Source of the DNA: Candidatus Latescibacterota bacterium
GTDB lineage: Bacteria > Latescibacterota > UBA2968 > UBA8231
Length of the DNA: 58,352 nt
NCBI GenBank assembly: GCA_022820485.1
Contig: JAJEFJ010000035.1
Location: 1-58,352, forward strand
Direction: 5' to 3'
Part shown: one piece after another, positions 23,660 to 33,804 of the stretch
Numbering within the stretch: the stretch's first letter is position 1
Layout: every line of letters starts with the position of its first letter
Notes under the pieces: generated by a model
Database searches by the model: none
What the model saw: the letters and a program-made list of their open reading frames with translations, nothing else
What the model was told of the DNA's origin: nothing
Position numbers and translations under genes: made by a program

Positions 23660-26380
23660 ATGAGAATGTCGCACAGTGCTGTCTTACTGACGCTGGGCCT
23701 CCTAATCGGCATCGCGGATCAGGCTCGCGCACAAACCTACGGTAACCGTCTGGGCGTCCAGAGGGGGGGGCGCACCACCTTTGAGCCACAGGGAGCGGGT
23801 GTGCTCTTTGACGCGTTGGACCCGGCGGTGCGCCGCTGGTACATCCCGCAGGAACTCTACAACGAGTACCGGTGGCAGCAGTGGGAGTACTCCAACTACG
23901 CCCGCCAGCACTACCAGCGCTATGTCGATACCGCGCTCGAAGGCGACTATTTCTACGACTTCTTCGGCAACTTTGTCGGTCGCGGCTGGCTCATCTACAA
24001 CAACGACCAGCGCCAGCCTCTGCAGAAAGGCAATCAGCTCTTCAAAGACGACCGCTTTCGCAGTTGGTTCAGCAACGTAGTGATCGCCTCCGACGCCAAA
24101 GGCCAGTACCACTATGCACTAACCATTGCCAACGGCCTGCGCACCACCCTGACGCCGATGACCTTCTCCAAACCGGACTTCGATGGCGTTCAATTCGACA
24201 TCGCCACTGATAAGTACATGTTAACCGCCCTCTATTCGCGGCTGAGCGAATCGGGCGGGTCCTCGACTTTTGCCGAGGGCATCAACCGCACCAACAATAC
24301 GTCCTTGATGGGAGGGCGTACCACGGTCCAGATTGGTGATTTTACTACCTTGGGCTTCACCTTCGTCAACGCCCACCAGTCCAACACCCTCACCGAAGGC
24401 TTCGGCGGCAATCCTCTCACTGGGGAACTGACCGTTGACCAGAAGGCCGAGGCGATCGCTTGGATCGAAGTGCTGCTCAGCGACGATTCACCCGCCGACA
24501 ACGAGGGCGGGGCCGCCTTCTTCCCCGCCGGGTCCGATATCATTATTACTTACCTCGACGGGACCCAAGTGCGCGGCAAGGAAATAGGTTTCGAGCCGAT
24601 CATCGAAGGTGGATTCCCACAAGAGGGCTTCGTCTCTGCCGACGGCAACGAGCAGATCCGCTTGCGCTACGACTTCAATCGCAGCGACTACCTGCTCACA
24701 GCCCCCCAAGACAAGACCCAAATCCGCAAAGTCCAGTTCGACTTGGTGTTGGGCAACGACTACAAGGTGCAGGTTACCTCCAACCGCCAAACCGGCCGCA
24801 ATGAAGACCCCGTCTTCCTGCTAATGGCCCGCGCCGAGGGCAACGTCAAGGACAACACCAACCTCAGAGTGGTCTCCTTTGAATACGGCTTACCAACCGC
24901 CACCTCGATCTTTGGTTTCACCACCGAATTCAACGACATCAAGGGATTCAATTTCTACGGCGAATTCGACAACAGTCGGGTTTACCGCAAGTACCCCTAT
25001 CCGAGCAACGACCAAGGCAACACCGACCACAACACCTCGTCGGGCACCTCCAACAAGCCCTCAGCCAATGCGTGGATGGCCAATCTGTCGAAGGTGGCCT
25101 ATCCCTTTTTCTTATTTGGCGAGGTCTTCTACATGGATCCGGACTACGCCACCACCGTGTACGTCGCCGAACAGGACGGGTTTATCGACTATTCTTCTGG
25201 CTATTTTGAGAACGGTGCTCCGGGCAACATCGAACGCTTCTTAGTCGATTTTGTCGAGGACAATGACGACCAAGACCGGGTCCCCGATTGGGGCCGCAAC
25301 GACGCGCTGGTCACCGATCCAGCGGTCTTTCCCGGCTGGGACGAAAACAACGACTTCATCCCCGACTACAACCAAAACGATAACGGCCGGGTGATCAACC
25401 TGATCCCCGACTACGAAGAGCCTTTCCTGCGGCAGCACGTCGAACGACCGGAGTTCCTCTACGGCATTGACGCCAACAACAACACTTGGATTGATCGCTT
25501 TGAAAACGACAACCGCCCCGACTTTCCCTACCAGCGCGACCATCGCGGCTTCAACGTCTATGTCGGCACTCACCTCGCGCCGCAATTGCGCCTCACTGTG
25601 GGGCATCTGCGCGACGAGCTTATCACCTCTGACCAGCGCAACTACACCTACTATGGCATGTTGACTCTGGATATCGATCACGCTCGCTGGGGTCGTCTGC
25701 GGGTCATGGAAATAACCAAGAGCATCAAGGACGACATTGCCGACGACCTCCTCCAGTGGAATAATCGCAATACCTTGCGCGACGACCGCAATGTCGAAGT
25801 TATTGATCCAATGCTTGGGCGCGACACCTGGTACAATGGTTTCTTCATCGGCCATACCTATACGCCCATCGCCGACTTGACCGTCAAAAACTTACTCAAA
25901 TACGACCTCTGGCATCAGCGTCTCGATAGCGCTTCCCGCGCTTCCTTTGGCCTCGATCCCAACGAGTTCTTCTTCGGCTTCGTCAACAAGGCCGAGTACC
26001 TCCGCGAGATCGGCACTCTGCGGCTTATGCCGCGCTGGAAGAGCGAGTTTCGCCGCCAGACCTACGACCTATTCTCGCGCTTAGGGCGCAAGGAACTGAC
26101 CGAGATTTTCGGACTCATTGCCGAGGTGCCCTTTCTCCGCAGTACCACTTTTGCTGGCGGCGTCGAGTACGTGCTCTTCCGGGACTTAGACGACGACATC
26201 AACAACTTCCAGTCCTTTATCTCTGCTACCCAGATTTCCAACGTGGCCGAGTACCAAGGATACGTGCTGACGACCCAGGTGGGCATGAAATTCGACGTGC
26301 GCGACTTTCAGGATCCCGGGCTGAAGACTCGGACCATCACCGAAGGCTTTATCACGGTTTACGCCGGTCTGGGCATTTGA
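23660..26380 (+). CDS. Large surface or outer-membrane protein, unknown family
   Basis: This 906-residue protein has a signal peptide (LLTLGLLIGIADQARAQ) and long stretches of alternating polar and aromatic residues consistent with beta strands. Residues about 527-620 are Asp/Asn-rich (DNDDQDRVPDWG, WDENNDFIPDYNQNDN, DANNNTWIDRFENDN) and look like calcium-binding linker repeats. The C-terminal 280 residues resemble barrel strands (RGFNVYVGTHLAPQLRLTVGH). No enzyme motif is seen. The frame is open upstream through the terminator, so the start is placed at ATG 23660, after GAGGG with nine-base spacing. It abuts the next GT-C gene, so the two are probably one transcript. Its family was not recognised. 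Confidence 0.65.
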   Translation: MRMSHSAVLLTLGLLIGIADQARAQTYGNRLGVQRGGRTTFEPQGAGVLFDALDPAVRRWYIPQELYNEYRWQQWEYSNYARQHYQRYVDTALEGDYFYDFFGNFVGRGWLIYNNDQRQPLQKGNQLFKDDRFRSWFSNVVIASDAKGQYHYALTIANGLRTTLTPMTFSKPDFDGVQFDIATDKYMLTALYSRLSESGGSSTFAEGINRTNNTSLMGGRTTVQIGDFTTLGFTFVNAHQSNTLTEGFGGNPLTGELTVDQKAEAIAWIEVLLSDDSPADNEGGAAFFPAGSDIIITYLDGTQVRGKEIGFEPIIEGGFPQEGFVSADGNEQIRLRYDFNRSDYLLTAPQDKTQIRKVQFDLVLGNDYKVQVTSNRQTGRNEDPVFLLMARAEGNVKDNTNLRVVSFEYGLPTATSIFGFTTEFNDIKGFNFYGEFDNSRVYRKYPYPSNDQGNTDHNTSSGTSNKPSANAWMANLSKVAYPFFLFGEVFYMDPDYATTVYVAEQDGFIDYSSGYFENGAPGNIERFLVDFVEDNDDQDRVPDWGRNDALVTDPAVFPGWDENNDFIPDYNQNDNGRVINLIPDYEEPFLRQHVERPEFLYGIDANNNTWIDRFENDNRPDFPYQRDHRGFNVYVGTHLAPQLRLTVGHLRDELITSDQRNYTYYGMLTLDIDHARWGRLRVMEITKSIKDDIADDLLQWNNRNTLRDDRNVEVIDPMLGRDTWYNGFFIGHTYTPIADLTVKNLLKYDLWHQRLDSASRASFGLDPNEFFFGFVNKAEYLREIGTLRLMPRWKSEFRRQTYDLFSRLGRKELTEIFGLIAEVPFLRSTTFAGGVEYVLFRDLDDDINNFQSFISATQISNVAEYQGYVLTTQVGMKFDVRDFQDPGLKTRTITEGFITVYAGLGI

Positions 26381-26389
26381 TTGAGTGCG

Positions 26390-28633
26390 ATGGGGCGATC
26401 GGGCTGGCTGGTCGGAGGGTTGCTCTGGCTCGCGGCGTTGGGGGTGCGCCTCCTCTACATAGAGCAAAGCCAGACAAGCCCCTTTTTTGACTATCCACTG
26501 GTCGATGCAAAAACCTACGCGGACGCGGCTGAACGCATGGGGGTGCAGGGGCACTGGGACGGCGGGGACGCTCCCTTCTGGCAACCGCCGCTCTATCCTT
26601 ACTTCCTAGGGTTTCTCTACGCGCTCTTCACCCCTACCTACTACCTGCCCCGCCTCGTCCAAGCTGCCATTAGCGCCTGCAACTGCGTCCTGCTTTACCT
26701 GCTCGGCCGCCGCCTGTTTTCTCCCGGCCTAGGGCTTGCCGCGGCCGTTGCCGCAGCTCTCTACGGCCCTTTAGTCTTCTTCTCAGGTGAATTCCTGCCG
26801 CCTCCCCTAGCCCTTTTCTTTAATCTACTGATCCTGTTGACCCTGCCTTGGGCCATGGCTGGTCGTCCGCGTCGGCTCCTAGTCCCCGGCTTCTGTCTGG
26901 GCTTGGCCGCCCTTGCCGTGGCCAATATCCTGCTCTTTCTGCCCGCGGCCTTGCTCTGGGTGATTATCGTGCGCCGTGCGTTGCCGTGGCCACGGCGCTT
27001 GTTAAATGCTCTGCCCTTGCTGCTGGGGGCCTCGTTGGTCATCGCTCCCGTCACTCTGCGCAATTACCTGATAGGCGACGACTTGGTGCTGATTTCCTCC
27101 AACGGAGGGATCAATTTCTACTTGGGAAACAACGCCAACTACGAGGAGACAATCCGCATCCCACCCGGCCCAGCGTGGCGCGCCTTGGTCAGCCAACCCC
27201 GAACCGAAGCCGGGCTTACCCGGGCCTCGGACCAATCCGACTATTTCTTCGCCCGAGCTTGGGACTTTATCAGCGCCGAGCCAAGTGCCTATCTTCTGCT
27301 CCTGCTCCACAAAACCTATATCTTCTGGCACGGCGACGAGATAGGCCGCAACCAAGACCTTTACTACGCTCGCAACTTCTCCCCCTTGCTATCGCTGCTA
27401 TTGTGGAAGGCGACCATTGCCTTCCCCTTTGGGGTCGTGGCACCACTGGCCTTGCTGGGTATAGGGCTAGTGTGCTACAATCGGGAGCAACGCCGGGCGG
27501 AAATGTACCTTCTACTCCTCTACATCGCCGTCTATGCACTATCCGTCATCTTATTCTTTCCAACCGCGCGCTACCGCCTGCCGATTGTACCACCCCTGCT
27601 GCTTTTTGCCGCCTATGCCGTCAGTGCATTCTATTGCCTCGGACGCGAACGCGCCGGTGTGAAACTGGCTTGGGCCGGGGGCGCACTCATAGCCCTTTTA
27701 GTGGCTTGTAACTTCCGCGTCGGTCCAATGAACATGGCCGGTGACGCCGAAACCTTGCATCGGCTGGGCTTCGTCTATCAGCAAAAGGGCTTGCCGGCCA
27801 ACGCCATCGCCGCCTATGAGCAAGCTCTCGCCCTCGACCCGGAGATCCGCGAGGCCCGTTTCAATCTCGGGGCCTTGTACGCACGGCGGGGCCGCTACGA
27901 CCAGGCCATTGCAGCCTACCAAAATTTTGTCGTCCGCTATCCAGACTATCCCGAAGCCCGCTACGCCTTGGGCAATGCCCTCCTGTATGCCAGTCGCTAC
28001 GCGGAAGCAATCGTCCAATACGAAAAACTGCTCGACGCGGCTGCGGCACCAGAGCGAAAAGCAGTGCAGGAGCGGCTGGCCTATGCCCATATCCAACTCG
28101 ACCAACTCGACGCGGCTGCCGCCCTCTATCGCGACCTCGTCGTCCAAGCACCCGACTCGTTGCGCTTCCGCTACCAGTTGGGTCAGTTAACAGAAGCCTT
28201 GGGTCAGCCGGGCCTAGCTCGACGCGAGTATGCGGCGATCCTCCAGCGCGACTCCACTCACGCCGAAGCTGGTCTCCGTCTAGCCCACCTACTCTTGGCC
28301 TCCGATGAGTCCACCGCGGCCGAGGTCCAGCTCAAACGCTTGGTCGCTGCCCATCCCCATTTGGTGGCACCTCGCTGGCTTTTGGCCACCCACTATGCGA
28401 CTCAGCACGAAGGCATCAAGGCTCTAGCGCAGGCGCAAGCCATCCTCGAGATACAACCCGACCACGTGCAGGCCAACCGGATGGTCGGCCATCTGCAAGT
28501 CATCCAAGGCGACACGTTGGCAGGAGTAAAAAACCTAGATCGCTTCAAGAAGTACTACGTGGAAGAGCGCCAGCAAGCGATCCTCGAGGCGCTCAAGGAC
28601 CAATGGCGTCAACAGCTCAAAGGAATGTTTTGA
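26390..28633 (+). CDS. GT39-like membrane glycosyltransferase with TPR tail
   Basis: This protein of about 747 residues has roughly ten membrane segments in the first 430 residues and TPR units from about 450 to 730 (HRLGFVYQQKGLPANAIAAYEQAL). The first loop has DYPLVDAKTYADAA and WQPPLYPYFLG, typical of PMT_2/ArnT-type GT-C transferases, so it is a different branch from the two TMTC-like proteins. Either TTG 26381, directly after the previous stop, or ATG 26390 could be the start; ATG is given, and neither has a clear ribosome site. It forms an operon with the 906-residue surface protein and is a plausible glycosyltransferase for it or for other exported proteins. Confidence 0.75.
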   Translation: MGRSGWLVGGLLWLAALGVRLLYIEQSQTSPFFDYPLVDAKTYADAAERMGVQGHWDGGDAPFWQPPLYPYFLGFLYALFTPTYYLPRLVQAAISACNCVLLYLLGRRLFSPGLGLAAAVAAALYGPLVFFSGEFLPPPLALFFNLLILLTLPWAMAGRPRRLLVPGFCLGLAALAVANILLFLPAALLWVIIVRRALPWPRRLLNALPLLLGASLVIAPVTLRNYLIGDDLVLISSNGGINFYLGNNANYEETIRIPPGPAWRALVSQPRTEAGLTRASDQSDYFFARAWDFISAEPSAYLLLLLHKTYIFWHGDEIGRNQDLYYARNFSPLLSLLLWKATIAFPFGVVAPLALLGIGLVCYNREQRRAEMYLLLLYIAVYALSVILFFPTARYRLPIVPPLLLFAAYAVSAFYCLGRERAGVKLAWAGGALIALLVACNFRVGPMNMAGDAETLHRLGFVYQQKGLPANAIAAYEQALALDPEIREARFNLGALYARRGRYDQAIAAYQNFVVRYPDYPEARYALGNALLYASRYAEAIVQYEKLLDAAAAPERKAVQERLAYAHIQLDQLDAAAALYRDLVVQAPDSLRFRYQLGQLTEALGQPGLARREYAAILQRDSTHAEAGLRLAHLLLASDESTAAEVQLKRLVAAHPHLVAPRWLLATHYATQHEGIKALAQAQAILEIQPDHVQANRMVGHLQVIQGDTLAGVKNLDRFKKYYVEERQQAILEALKDQWRQQLKGMF

Positions 28634-28637
28634 CGAT

Positions 28638-31616
28638 TTAGTAGGCCACCGCTACCGGTACTGCCCGCCGATTGGCTTTTGAATCCCCTTTGACTTCTAT
28701 GTAAATCAGGTAGATCCCCGGCGGCACCACCGTACCTCCTTGGACGCGCCCGTCCCAAGACAGCTCAGGTCGAGAGGTTCGGTCGTAGCGTCCACTTAGG
28801 TCGGCACCCTCGTAAATCGTATGCACCAAGCGCCCGCTCAGATCGAAGACTTGTATCTGCACCTTGGCTGCGCGCGTTACGGCCACTATGTCATAGCGCA
28901 GCGCTAGCTGATCGTTGATCCCATCCCCGTTGGGCGTGAAGGGGTTGGGCTCCAAGGCGAAAGAGCCGACTAGGCTGCCCTCGGTAATGCCCGGACTCAG
29001 CACCGTGATGCCCGAAGCTGTCGGCAGGTCTCCCTCGCCCAACAGGGCGGCATTCCCCGGTGTGATCCGCTGGATGCTACCGGGCTGGGAGGAGAGAATG
29101 GCTTGGCCTCGGAACAGCGTGCTATAGAGCAGTACCTGCCCGCGGAAGTGAATTTTCAAAAGGCGTTCGCCCCCACCTTCCGTCGGCTCAATCCGGGGGA
29201 AGTGGACGATGAAGTTGCGGTCGGTTATGGCTTGGATGGCAAAGGTATCCCCCGCTGCTGAGGCTGTCGAGTAAGGCAACTCTTGCACTTGGCCTTCCTC
29301 AGTCCGCACCATCGGCACGCCTCGCTGGTCGAGGATCACATCGGCGTTTAATACTTGCTCTGCAATGGTATCCGAACCATCCACAATCTCGATCCGGTCA
29401 ATCCCCAACACCCGCGTGGGCGTCCGAATTTCAAAGGTGTCGAATCCCTTGACTCCCTCGATGTTCATCAGTGCCCGCACGGCATAAGTGAAATTCACCG
29501 ATTCGGAGACCTCCACTTCGCGCGGATAGATCTCGGCGATCAGATCGTCGGCGATGGGAGGTCGCAGATACTCGATTGACAATTGCTCGACGAGTTTGGT
29601 CGCGTCGATATCGTCGTTGAGAAAGTCAATCGAAAATTGAATATAGCGCCGTGGTCCAGGCGAGATAATCGGGGTCCCACCTTCTCGGTCCCCGCGCAAA
29701 TAGGGTGCCGACCACGGGCTCCAGTTTTCTAGATCTTCTCCGATCTCGCCCTTGTCCCATACCCGAGGCGGCGAGGCCTCTAAGTCGGGCGCTAGGCTCA
29801 AGTATTCGTCGCGGGCTAGCTGTGCTTCTAGATCTATCAGCGAGGTGGATCGTTCGTCTTCGCCGATGCGCTGCACGTCTCTGCGGTAGTAGAGCAATGG
29901 GTCGGGATCGTTCCCCGTGCGGGTGCGGACTAGGATCTGCGATGGCTCGCCGACCGTTGGTTTGGCGGCCACCCGCTTGCCAGCCGTCTGGCCGGGGTAG
30001 CGAATGATGTCCCCGGTGGTATTATCGCGGCAGGCTGTCTGAAAGCACATCCACACCGTGGTATAACCTTGGCCGGGAAGATAGAGCGAAGCGGTATCGC
30101 ACTCACCCCAGTCGTCGGGTACATCTGCGGCGGTGGAAAAGGTGTCGCGTTGAGTCGTACAGTCTTGATTTAACGCCTCGTCGAGACCAGCGACGGTGCC
30201 ACTGCGGAGGTCGATAAGGCGCGCTTGCCAGCTAATGTTGCCCCATGTGGCCGGCCCCCCCAGATCGTACACGTGGGAGACGTAGCGGCTACTGCCGATA
30301 AAACCTTGTCCATATACTTCTAATTCGTCGATCTCATAGGGGAAAGACGAAGTGGATTTGATGCGCACGAAACGCACTGGACGGGCCGGCTGCACTTGCA
30401 CATCTACTACTTGGTCTTCGTTTCCGGTACTGCGCAGCAAAATTTTGAAATCCTCGAGCTGCGGAACCAGCCGACCCGTGCCGTCCAAGACCAGGTCTTG
30501 GCCATCGTGGAGCAGCAGTTCAAACTGGCGAATAAAATCGTTCTGGAAGGGATACTGAGGCGCGCTCTGCACGGTGTTGCGCGGGTAAAAGCGGATGCGA
30601 TTGACCCCGATCGGACTGCCCAAATCCAGTACGATAAAGGTACCTAATGCGCCAAAAATCCCCTTGCGCGAGAAGGCATCTTCAGCCCCTTCAGGCGCGA
30701 TCAGTTCCAACAAGGTCGCCTCCAAGTCGGCTGCTGCCACATCCTTAATCGCTGGTGCGGTGATCCGCCCACCCCACCCCAGTGCCCGTTGGGCCACGTT
30801 CTCTCCCCGGGCCACGTGGTCCGGGCTTAGTCCCACTGGCAGTACCACCGGGTCGGTACCTGCAGGCAGCTTCAGCCCCTGCTGGATCGCGCGCCGGGCG
30901 ACCAGCTTGCCTCCCCCCGCCTGTAACCTGCCCGGCCTACTCGTCTGGTCGCCAGTAGTCAGGTTGCGACAGATCGTCTGGTAACAATCGGCCCGTATGC
31001 CGTTTTGGAAAATCGTCTCGCAATCACCCCAATCGTCGGTGATATCAGTGGTCGAATCAAAGCGCCGGCTCTCTTCGCGGCACTCCAGACTGGGGTCGTC
31101 GGCCTCCGCCTCTCCTTCTGCTTGGCGGACCACTTGCGTCGAACGAATTGCGTCAACCGCTGCTTCCACTGTGGTCATTGCCTCATCCAGCGTCACCTCT
31201 GGAGCGAAATCCACCAAAATCACCGACAAAAATCCCTGCGCTGTCGTCCCAATCTGCGTCACTCCCTCCAGTGGCTCGATCTGGTCGAGCAACAACTGCT
31301 CAACCAAGGCCAGTTGTCCCGCTAGCAACTCGGGCTCGACATCGACCACAGTCTTGACCAATACGCGCGTCGTTACAACCTGTAGGTTGCTCAAGTCAAT
31401 CAGATTGCCCGGCACATTGCCGACCTCAGTAAATTGCCGGTTTACCTTGTATTCAGGTAGGATCGAAACCAGATCGTCGCGAGTAGTCTCGCCCGTCCAA
31501 GAGACATTCCCGCCGATGCCGACCCGCAGGGTATCTAAAGCCGCCGTCGGCAGGACATATAGCGCAGTTGCTAACGCTGCGAGCAGCATCGAACGAAGAT
31601 AGTTGGCAAAGTTCAT
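28638..31616 (-). CDS. Giant secreted discoidin-like/FlgD-type protein, paralogue 2
   Basis: The 992-residue product has a signal peptide (LLAALATALYVLPTAA). A discoidin-like region is at about 320-435 (FIVLDLGSPIGVNRIRFYPR), followed by the shared RTRTGND...YYRR, WSPWSAPY and PGPRRYIQFSIDFL module. The FlgD/gliding-type C-terminus is at about 885-992 (NPFTPNGDGIND, QVFDLSGRLV, WDGRVQGG, PPGIYLIYIEV) and ends VAVAY. Unlike its two paralogues it carries two copies of a four-cysteine motif, at residues 179-223 and 486-536. It converges with the GT39-like gene (4-base gap) and is divergent from the transporter gene at 31849. Its role is probably a surface adhesin or structural protein. Confidence 0.75.
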   Translation of the reverse strand: MNFANYLRSMLLAALATALYVLPTAALDTLRVGIGGNVSWTGETTRDDLVSILPEYKVNRQFTEVGNVPGNLIDLSNLQVVTTRVLVKTVVDVEPELLAGQLALVEQLLLDQIEPLEGVTQIGTTAQGFLSVILVDFAPEVTLDEAMTTVEAAVDAIRSTQVVRQAEGEAEADDPSLECREESRRFDSTTDITDDWGDCETIFQNGIRADCYQTICRNLTTGDQTSRPGRLQAGGGKLVARRAIQQGLKLPAGTDPVVLPVGLSPDHVARGENVAQRALGWGGRITAPAIKDVAAADLEATLLELIAPEGAEDAFSRKGIFGALGTFIVLDLGSPIGVNRIRFYPRNTVQSAPQYPFQNDFIRQFELLLHDGQDLVLDGTGRLVPQLEDFKILLRSTGNEDQVVDVQVQPARPVRFVRIKSTSSFPYEIDELEVYGQGFIGSSRYVSHVYDLGGPATWGNISWQARLIDLRSGTVAGLDEALNQDCTTQRDTFSTAADVPDDWGECDTASLYLPGQGYTTVWMCFQTACRDNTTGDIIRYPGQTAGKRVAAKPTVGEPSQILVRTRTGNDPDPLLYYRRDVQRIGEDERSTSLIDLEAQLARDEYLSLAPDLEASPPRVWDKGEIGEDLENWSPWSAPYLRGDREGGTPIISPGPRRYIQFSIDFLNDDIDATKLVEQLSIEYLRPPIADDLIAEIYPREVEVSESVNFTYAVRALMNIEGVKGFDTFEIRTPTRVLGIDRIEIVDGSDTIAEQVLNADVILDQRGVPMVRTEEGQVQELPYSTASAAGDTFAIQAITDRNFIVHFPRIEPTEGGGERLLKIHFRGQVLLYSTLFRGQAILSSQPGSIQRITPGNAALLGEGDLPTASGITVLSPGITEGSLVGSFALEPNPFTPNGDGINDQLALRYDIVAVTRAAKVQIQVFDLSGRLVHTIYEGADLSGRYDRTSRPELSWDGRVQGGTVVPPGIYLIYIEVKGDSKANRRAVPVAVAY

Positions 31617-31772
31617 GTAGTGTTCACCCGGTTTGCATAGCGCTCATGGGCTGAGGTGCTCTGGTAATGTAAGAAAAACTAGACGGCATATTTATATAAT
31701 TTTGTTCTCGCTGCGAATCTGCTGGCTTGACCTCGGCTCTGCAGCAACCCTCGTGCCCACTGGCCTGATTTA

Positions 31773-31801
31773 TTGACAGTCCCCTAGGCGGGGGATATTC
31801 T
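31773..31801 (+). promoter_or_regulatory. Near-consensus promoter before the OPT-like gene
   Basis: TTGACA (perfect -35) at 31773 and TATTCT at 31796 are 17 bases apart. The spacer contains the palindrome CCCC-TAGGC-GGGG, which could bind a regulator. The predicted transcript start near 31808 argues against the ATG at 31816 as the start codon. Confidence 0.7.
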
Positions 31802-31848
31802 ATCCCATTCAGCAGATGTGGCAACGGCCCGTCTTTTATGGAGAGAAT

Positions 31849-33798
31849 TTGAGCACGACTTCATCCACTCAGCGGCCCGGTCTCCGCGCCCTCCTCGTCG
31901 GCGCAGCCGGTGCTTGGGCCATTGGGGCCGGCGTTCCCTATTGCAACATGGTGCTCCACGGCTCTCGGATCGCCTCGTACTTCAACACGCCCGCCGCCAT
32001 CATTCTCTTCTTCTTTCTGGTCTTTGTCGGCAACACCCTGCTAGGCTTTATACGTCGCTCGTGGATGCTGAATCGGGCCGAGTTGGCGCTCATTTACATC
32101 ATGTGGATCGTCGCCACCTCAATCCCCGAATGGGGGCTTACCGCCTTTCTCCTACCCGATATCACCAGCGTCATCTACTACGCCACGCCCGAGAACAACT
32201 GGGCTGAGCTCCTCCATCCACTCATCCCCGATTGGATCATCCCCCACCACGACTTCGACCAGATCAAAAACTTCTACGAAGGCGCGCCGCAGGGGCAGGG
32301 CATCCCTTGGGCGCTGTGGCTGTCCCCACTGGCGTTGTGGATACCTTTCGTGTTGGCGCTCTACGTGGCGATGATTTCCATGGTGGTTGTCTTGCGCAAA
32401 CAGTGGATCGAAAACGAGCGCCTAATTTTCCCACTGGTCCAGCTCCCCATCGCCATGCTCCAAGAAGAGGATCAGCGCCCCGGAGTACTCAACGCCTTTT
32501 TCAAAAATCCGCTGATGTGGATCGGCTTTGCCGTACCCGCCCTCATCCAGAGCGTCAATGGCCTCAATCACTATTTTCCCTACTTCTCCCGCGTCGGTCT
32601 CGATACCTCAGTCCCACTCTTCCGCGACAGTATCCAGATTCCGCTCCGGCTCAGCTTCCAGATGCTGGGCTTTTCCTACTTCGTCAACCGCGACATAGCC
32701 TTTGGGCTGTGCTTCTTCTATCTGCTCAACACCGTCCAGCAGGGCATCTTCAACGTACTCGGTGTCCAGAAGATCGATCCCGTACTCGGAGCCTACAGTA
32801 CCTATACGGGTTCGATCGTCGTCCACCAAGGCTTCGGGGCCGTCATCGCGCTGGTTCTCTTCGGCCTGTGGAATGCCCGCAACCACCTGCGCGCGGTCTG
32901 GCGCAAAGCGATCTCCGGTGCCTCCGACATTGACGACTCCGGCGAAATCCTCTCCTACCGGACCGCGCTCTTGATGCTGGCGGGCAGCCTGACCTTTATG
33001 GGCGTGTGGCTCTGGCAGTCAGGGCTGCCCGCTTGGGTTACCCCCATCTATCTCTTTTTTGCCTTTGTGCTCTTCTTAGGCATCACCCGCGTCGTTGCCG
33101 AAGGGGGGTTGGCCTTTATCTTCGCGCCGATGATCGCCTCGGATTTTGTCGCCGCTGGCTTTGGCACCCGCACCATCGGCTCTTCCGGCGTCATGGCCTT
33201 GGCCTTTACCTACATCTGGGCCAGCGACATTCTCACCTTTGTCATGGCCTCCTGCGCCAATGGCCTCAAGCTCGCCGAGGAGACCATAAAAAAAGGACGC
33301 CGCATCGTCTTTTGGGGCATCCTCTTGGCCATCCTCGTGACCCTATTTAGCTCGATCTGGGCCATCCTCGATCTAGGCTATCGCTACGGGGGGATCAACA
33401 CCGATTCCTTCTTCTTTGGCGGCGCGGCGCGCTACCCCTTTGACAACGCCGCCGCGCGGCTACAATCCCTCGATGGCCCGCATTGGGAGAACTGGATCTA
33501 TACGACTATTGGTGCCGGGGCCATGGTACTCTTGATGGCCGCCCGCCAGCACATATCTTGGTGGCCTTTCCACCCGCTGGGTTTTCCGATCAGCGCCGTC
33601 TTTGGCACGATGTTTTTTAGTGTATTCCTAGCTTGGCTCTGCAAGACGCTCGTCCTGCGCTACGGAGGGCCGGCACTCTATCTCAAAACCCGACCCTTCT
33701 TCATGGGCCTGATTCTCGGTCAGTTCGTCACGGCCGGCATCTGGTATGCCATAGACTACTGGGCCGGCGAAAGCGGCAATGCTGTAATGAGTTGGTAG
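31849..33798 (+). CDS. OPT-like polytopic membrane protein (DUF6785/DUF6784 type)
   Basis: This is a very hydrophobic protein of 649 residues (660 if begun at ATG 31816) with 13-16 predicted membrane segments. Landmarks are RSWMLNRAELALIYIMW, QWIENERLIFPLVQLP, GLNHYFP and WWPFHPLGFPIS. These fit the DUF6785/DUF6784 family, which resembles oligopeptide transporters and is common in Planctomycetes, Latescibacteria and related groups. The substrate is unknown. TTG at 31849 is preferred because GGAGAG (31840-31845) precedes it and the promoter at 31773-31801 would leave only about eight bases before ATG 31816. It converges with the third giant secreted protein gene with a 6-base gap. Confidence 0.75.
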   Translation: MSTTSSTQRPGLRALLVGAAGAWAIGAGVPYCNMVLHGSRIASYFNTPAAIILFFFLVFVGNTLLGFIRRSWMLNRAELALIYIMWIVATSIPEWGLTAFLLPDITSVIYYATPENNWAELLHPLIPDWIIPHHDFDQIKNFYEGAPQGQGIPWALWLSPLALWIPFVLALYVAMISMVVVLRKQWIENERLIFPLVQLPIAMLQEEDQRPGVLNAFFKNPLMWIGFAVPALIQSVNGLNHYFPYFSRVGLDTSVPLFRDSIQIPLRLSFQMLGFSYFVNRDIAFGLCFFYLLNTVQQGIFNVLGVQKIDPVLGAYSTYTGSIVVHQGFGAVIALVLFGLWNARNHLRAVWRKAISGASDIDDSGEILSYRTALLMLAGSLTFMGVWLWQSGLPAWVTPIYLFFAFVLFLGITRVVAEGGLAFIFAPMIASDFVAAGFGTRTIGSSGVMALAFTYIWASDILTFVMASCANGLKLAEETIKKGRRIVFWGILLAILVTLFSSIWAILDLGYRYGGINTDSFFFGGAARYPFDNAAARLQSLDGPHWENWIYTTIGAGAMVLLMAARQHISWWPFHPLGFPISAVFGTMFFSVFLAWLCKTLVLRYGGPALYLKTRPFFMGLILGQFVTAGIWYAIDYWAGESGNAVMSW

Positions 33799-33804
33799 CT
33801 TAGC

